The notes beneath the pieces were generated by a model, which was given only the letters and a program-made list of their open reading frames with translations, did not search any database and had not been told where the DNA came from. From an uncultured Coriobacteriaceae bacterium (GTDB taxonomy: Bacteria; Actinomycetota; Coriobacteriia; Coriobacteriales; Eggerthellaceae), in assembly GCA_902781245.1 (NCBI GenBank), contig CACZIP010000083.1:1-7920 (forward strand): a DNA stretch of 7,920 nucleotides. Direction: 5' to 3'. This document shows, piece after piece, positions 4,553-7,920 of the stretch (within the stretch, counting starts at the first letter, position 1; every line of letters begins with the position of its first letter). Position numbers and translations under genes: made by a program.

Positions 4553-7018
4553 CTAGGCGACTATAGGCTTCGCGTCACGGGCGAACTCTTCTTCGCGCTC
4601 GCGGATCTGCTCGGCTTCGAGCGCGTCGAGGTACGACTTCTGATACTTGATGACCTTGCTGTAGGCGATGTTGAATGCAACCATCACAACCGCGATGATG
4701 ATCACGGAAGCGATGATGAGCTCCGATGACAAATTCGCGAGCACGAGGAACGAACTCAAACCGAAGATGCAGAACAAGAGGCCTGCCGTGCAAAAGACGA
4801 ACATGGCGATGCGGATTGCATTGAACGGCATCGACTGGCGCGCGACCACGTTCATGCCCACAACCGACGAGGTGAGCACGCACATCGTCCGGAACTCGAG
4901 CTGCGAAGCGCCCATGGCTCCTGCCGCAAAGATCGACGCCACGATGACCAGCAAAACCGCGACCGCACCTGGGATGGCGCGCGTCACGACGTTGCGCAGG
5001 AACTTGCCCCTGTTTCGATCTTGGTTCGGCTCGAGTGCCAGCACGAACGACGGAATGCCGATCGTGAACGCGCTGAGAACGGACAGCTGGATGGGCGTAA
5101 ACGGGAAGTCGTAGGCCACAATCGGCACGAACAGCACCGCCAGGCCAATCGAGTAGAGCGTCTTGGTCAGGAACAGAACAGCGGAGCGCTGCAAGTTGTT
5201 GATGGACCGCCTGCCTTCGGCGACGATGTTCGGCATGGTCGCGAAATCGTCGTCGAGCAGAACGATTTGGGCAATTGAGCGAGCGGCGTCGGAACCCGAG
5301 CCCATGGCCACCGAACAGTCGGACGCATGCAGCGCGAGCACGTCGTTTACGCCGTCGCCCGTCATAGCGACGATATGCCCCTGGCGCTGCAATGCCTCGA
5401 CAAGCTGCTTCTTCTGGTCGGGGCTCACGCGACCGAACACGCGGCATTCCGCCGCGACGCGCTCGAGCTCTTCCTGAGTGGTCACGGTGCTCATGTCGAC
5501 GCAGCGGTCTGCGCCGAGCACGCCAGCCGACTTCGCGACCTTGCTGACCGTCACAGGCGAATCGCCGCTGATCACGTTCACGCGCACCATCTGGTCCCTG
5601 AAGTATTCGAGCGTCTTGCGCGCCGTCGAGCGAACCTGGTCCTTGACGAACACAAGGCCCAGCGGATCGACGTTGCCCGTAATCGCATCTTCCTCGTCGA
5701 AGTCGTCGACGCGGGCCACCACGACGACACGCCGCACGCCTGCCAAGCGCTTGATCATGTCCTGCACTTCTTCGAGCCGGTCGTGGCCTTTCAAAACGAA
5801 CTCGGCCGCACCGAGCGCGTAGTTGCCCGCATCGCTGCCGAAGCACACGCCCGAGTACTTCCGCTCCGACGAGAACGGAATCGAGCGCACCTTGCCGGAA
5901 ATGAGCTGGTCAGCCATCGAAGACTCCTGCATGTTTTCAACGTATTCGACCAGCGCTCGCGATGTCTCGTTTCCTTGCTCAGTTTGAACTGCTACGAGCG
6001 CCTTGAGCGCATGGAGCACCTCGTCGTACGTCGATCCCTCGAGCGGGATGACCTCATCGACCTCCATTTCGCCAGTGGTGATGGTGCCGGTCTTGTCGAG
6101 GCAGACCACGTCGACGCGCGCGAGCGTCTCGACGCAGTAAATCTGCTGCACGAGAACGCGATGCTGCGCCAAGCGGAAAACGCTGACGGCGAGCACCGCA
6201 CTGGTGAGCAGGATCAAGCCTTGGGGAATCATGCCGATTAGCGCTGCGGACGTGTGCAGGACGGCGCTTGTCATATCGCCATGCGGGCTGAACAGCATCT
6301 CCTTGCCGAACAGCAAGATGCCCAACGGAACGAGCGAGATGCTGACGTATTTGACGATGATGTCGAGCGACTCCATGATGTCGCTTCGCACTTTCTTGTA
6401 CGCCTTAGCATCGTTGTTGATATGGCTCGCATAGTTGTCGGCGCCGACAGCCGTGACGCGTGCGACGGCTTGGCCCGACACGATGAACGAACCCGACATC
6501 AGCTCGTCGCCCGACTTCTTCGGGATGACGTCTGATTCTCCGGTGATGAGACTCTCGTTCGCCGAGCAGGAGCCTTGCAGCACTACGCTGTCCGAGGGAA
6601 CCTGGTCGCCACGCCCAAGCTCGATCACATCGTCGAGCACGAGCTGCTCAACGGGGATGTCTTCGCGCGTGCCGTTGCGCACGACGTGGGCGCGCGTGGA
6701 CGTGATGACCCTGAGCTGGTCGATCATCATCTTGGCGCGGATTTCCTGGAAGATGCCGATGACGGTGTTGGCCACGATGACGGTCATGAACACGAGGTTG
6801 CTGTACGCCCCCGTGAGGAAAATGGCCACGCCTAAAATGACATTCACCAAGTTGAACAAGGTGCACAGGTTGTCCCTGAAGATGCGCCCAATGCTCCTGG
6901 AGGTGACGTCAGTGTTGACGTTCACCTTGCCCGCGGCAATGCGTTCGGTAACCTGCGCCGAAGTCAGGCCGGTGGGCTTGGCTGCATCGTTTTGTTCAAT
7001 TGCATTCATGCCGACCAT
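4553..7018 (-). CDS. P-type cation-transporting ATPase, CtpE/Exp7 (calcium-like) family
   Basis: This is an integral membrane pump driven by ATP through an aspartyl-phosphate intermediate. In the 821-residue protein TM1-TM2 lie near 52-90 and the actuator domain carries TGES at 159-162. TM3-TM4 lie near 220-283 with PQGL at 265-268, and the phosphorylation site DKTGT is at 308-312. The nucleotide-binding domain has FSSERKYSG (382-390), the hinge motif is TGDGVND (553-559), and TM5-TM10 lie between about 613 and 787. LALEP near 660 and the SCSANESLITGES stretch (150-162) resemble the Gram-positive Exp7/CaxP and mycobacterial CtpE group, which is linked to calcium transport. No N-terminal heavy-metal CxxC domain is present. 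The usual M4 Glu of PEGL is replaced by Gln266, so substrate and transport direction are uncertain. The ATG at 7018 has only a weak purine-rich upstream sequence (AAGAAA, 7033-7028); an ATG at residue 4 is no better. It lies 15 nt upstream of the chorismate mutase gene. Confidence 0.9.
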   Translation of the reverse strand: MVGMNAIEQNDAAKPTGLTSAQVTERIAAGKVNVNTDVTSRSIGRIFRDNLCTLFNLVNVILGVAIFLTGAYSNLVFMTVIVANTVIGIFQEIRAKMMIDQLRVITSTRAHVVRNGTREDIPVEQLVLDDVIELGRGDQVPSDSVVLQGSCSANESLITGESDVIPKKSGDELMSGSFIVSGQAVARVTAVGADNYASHINNDAKAYKKVRSDIMESLDIIVKYVSISLVPLGILLFGKEMLFSPHGDMTSAVLHTSAALIGMIPQGLILLTSAVLAVSVFRLAQHRVLVQQIYCVETLARVDVVCLDKTGTITTGEMEVDEVIPLEGSTYDEVLHALKALVAVQTEQGNETSRALVEYVENMQESSMADQLISGKVRSIPFSSERKYSGVCFGSDAGNYALGAAEFVLKGHDRLEEVQDMIKRLAGVRRVVVVARVDDFDEEDAITGNVDPLGLVFVKDQVRSTARKTLEYFRDQMVRVNVISGDSPVTVSKVAKSAGVLGADRCVDMSTVTTQEELERVAAECRVFGRVSPDQKKQLVEALQRQGHIVAMTGDGVNDVLALHASDCSVAMGSGSDAARSIAQIVLLDDDFATMPNIVAEGRRSINNLQRSAVLFLTKTLYSIGLAVLFVPIVAYDFPFTPIQLSVLSAFTIGIPSFVLALEPNQDRNRGKFLRNVVTRAIPGAVAVLLVIVASIFAAGAMGASQLEFRTMCVLTSSVVGMNVVARQSMPFNAIRIAMFVFCTAGLLFCIFGLSSFLVLANLSSELIIASVIIIAVVMVAFNIAYSKVIKYQKSYLDALEAEQIREREEEFARDAKPIVA

Positions 7019-7064
7019 GATAGCAGTTTCTTAGATGGGTCTATTGAGCGTCGAAGATGCTTGA

Positions 7065-7115
7065 AAACGGCGTTTGGGCAAAAATCGGGGTCGGATTTTT
7101 GCCCAAACGCCGTTT
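7065..7115. repeat. Palindrome with 22-bp perfect arms upstream of the ATPase gene
   Basis: The arm at 7065-7086 is the exact reverse complement of 7094-7115, with a 7-nt loop (7087-7093). Each arm contains a smaller palindrome, AAACGGCGTTT or its complement. It ends 46 nt before the ATPase start and lies 148 nt past the stop of the TerD-like gene. It could end transcription from the upstream gene, although no T-run follows the stem on the minus strand. It could also be a leader hairpin of the ATPase transcript, or a dispersed intergenic repeat. Confidence 0.8.
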
Positions 7116-7195
7116 CTCAGCTCATTCCACGCCTATTCGGGATATACAGATTGTTCGAACTACGTTCCATTCCAATGAAAAGAGCAGGAAGGCGC

Positions 7196-7226
7196 CCTCC
7201 TTGTCCCACAAAACAGAGCAAGGAGG
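7196..7226 (-). terminator. Possible terminator hairpin after the TerD-like gene
   Basis: CCTCCTTG (7196-7203) pairs with CAAGGAGG (7219-7226) around a 15-nt loop. On the minus strand it is followed by a pyrimidine-rich stretch ending CTCTTTTC. It starts 37 nt past the stop at 7264. The large loop and interrupted T-tract make this a weak call. A 6-bp hairpin (GCACAG-TCT-CTGTGC, 7237-7251) lies closer to the stop. Confidence 0.3.
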
Positions 7227-7263
7227 TCGTTTACGGGCACAGTCTCTGTGCATCATTGCGCTA

Positions 7264-7920
7264 TCAGTTCAGCAATTGCATCACACGTTCGAAGTCGTAG
7301 CTGCGGATGAGCTCGACGCCTTCGCGCGATGGCTCGATCGTGTCGCTGAACACGACATCGGCCTGCGACGGATCGTCGACGACCTCGGTGGCGAGCATGC
7401 ATGCGAAATCGTGCAAGTTGATGACGTCGGTGACGTTGAGGTAGTCCAGCAGGAAAGCCATCTTCGTCTCGCCCGCAACCCGTTCTCGGCTATCGCGCGA
7501 CACATTCAACCAGACGATCTCACGCGTTTGCAAATCGATTGCATACAGGTACGCGAACGTGGATGCGCACGTGATGGCAAACGACGACTTGACGGTCTTC
7601 GGCTCGAAAATCTCGCCCGAATCCACCTCTTCGCGCATCATGTAGCCGGCTTTGCAAAGGCAGTCGCTAAAAGGATCTCCGCTGTACACATTGTTGCACA
7701 ACACGACATAACGCGTGTAGGGATATTCCTCCTTGAAAGCGTCGAGGCTGATGTCGAAGAACTCCGACCCGCCGTTATAGCCCGACGTCTCATCACCTGA
7801 GAACACGATAGCCTCTTTGTTCATGGGGTCGTCGTCTTCATCGAACAGATTGCGCCACGAGAACTCGATCTGCTCCCCATCTTCGGACACGCCGAACGCG
7901 CTCAAGTCGATGTCGTCGAC
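7264..7920 (-). CDS. TerD-family (tellurium/stress response) protein, 5' end outside the window
   Basis: The reading frame is open through the right edge, so the visible 218 or so codons are the C-terminal part of a longer protein; an apparent TTG start at 7905 is not needed. The first residues, DDIDLSAFGVSEDG, followed by IEFSW, IVFSGDETSGYNGGSE and FFDISL, follow the order of the TerD fold. There the Asp-rich DxDLSAF and GDxxxG...E segments form the calcium-binding sites. Next come RYVVLCNNVYSGDPFSD, SGEIFEPKTV and DLQTREIVWLNV, which I associate with long TerD-like proteins of actinobacteria and myxobacteria rather than short TerD/TerZ. About 75 residues follow the domain, including ADVVFSD and a Leu-ending tail of unknown role. 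TerD domains are cytoplasmic and linked to metal and stress responses. Other ter genes cannot be seen here; they may lie to the right. Confidence 0.65.
   Translation of the reverse strand, partial: VDDIDLSAFGVSEDGEQIEFSWRNLFDEDDDPMNKEAIVFSGDETSGYNGGSEFFDISLDAFKEEYPYTRYVVLCNNVYSGDPFSDCLCKAGYMMREEVDSGEIFEPKTVKSSFAITCASTFAYLYAIDLQTREIVWLNVSRDSRERVAGETKMAFLLDYLNVTDVINLHDFACMLATEVVDDPSQADVVFSDTIEPSREGVELIRSYDFERVMQLLN

Noticed and set aside
4575..5846. 423-codon minus-strand ORF in another frame of the ATPase gene
   Set aside because: Its product is Arg-rich with no domain pattern, while the ATPase frame over the same bases carries all P-type motifs.
5327..6241. 304-codon plus-strand ORF antisense to the ATPase gene
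   Set aside because: It is His/Arg/Ala-biased without motifs and lies opposite a conserved gene.
7157..7167. SOS (LexA) box-like GAAC-TAC-GTTC
   Set aside because: The Gram-positive LexA box has four bases between GAAC and GTTC; here there are three, and no SOS gene is nearby.
7144..7178. Possible ATPase promoter on the minus strand (TATATC with an upstream TGGAAC)
   Set aside because: The -35 match is poor (3 of 6) and the start would lie upstream of the long palindrome; too weak to call without transcript data.
7220..7226. Perfect AAGGAGG on the plus strand
   Set aside because: No start codon at suitable spacing follows, and the sequence is explained as one arm of the 7196-7226 hairpin.

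Overview
The window is GC-rich bacterial chromosome carrying ordinary housekeeping and metabolic genes with little empty space. The base and codon use, the ATP-type PEP carboxykinase, the TerD-like protein and the CtpE/Exp7-type P-type ATPase fit an anaerobic actinobacterium, possibly a Coriobacteriia/Eggerthellaceae-like gut organism. That assignment is an inference from gene content and composition, not from a marker gene.

Layout. Positions 1-308 form a long leader with three tandem 43-bp repeats and a perfect 9-bp inverted repeat. It leads into pckA (+, 309-1916), the gluconeogenic/anaplerotic ATP-dependent PEP carboxykinase. Three 23-bp tandem repeats begin at the pckA stop and are followed by a strong hairpin terminator (2016-2041). 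Next is an apparently solitary rhaD-type rhamnulose-1-phosphate aldolase (+, 2069-2974) with all four expected active-site residues. Between rhaD and the convergent minus-strand genes lies a 67-nt palindrome with perfect 33-bp arms.

The minus strand, read from right to left, holds a TerD-family protein whose 5' end lies outside the window (7920-7264). It is followed by a co-oriented cluster: an 821-residue CtpE/Exp7-type P-type cation ATPase (7018-4553), an AroQ-class chorismate mutase (4537-4172) and a class I DAHP synthase (4175-3138). The mutase and synthase overlap by ATGA and are almost certainly co-translated. They pair the entry step of the shikimate pathway with the branch step toward Phe/Tyr. 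The ATPase stop lies 15 nt before the mutase start, so the pump is probably in the same transcript. A second long palindrome (22-bp arms, 7065-7115) sits just upstream of the ATPase, so the three-gene unit is bracketed by two long hairpin elements.

No CRISPR array, mobile-element gene, tRNA, rRNA or recognisable new defence system is visible. The most interesting signals are the two nested long palindromes, the repeat array before pckA, the Glu-to-Gln change in the ATPase M4 motif (PQGL), and the neighbourhood of a TerD-like protein and a likely calcium-type ATPase.
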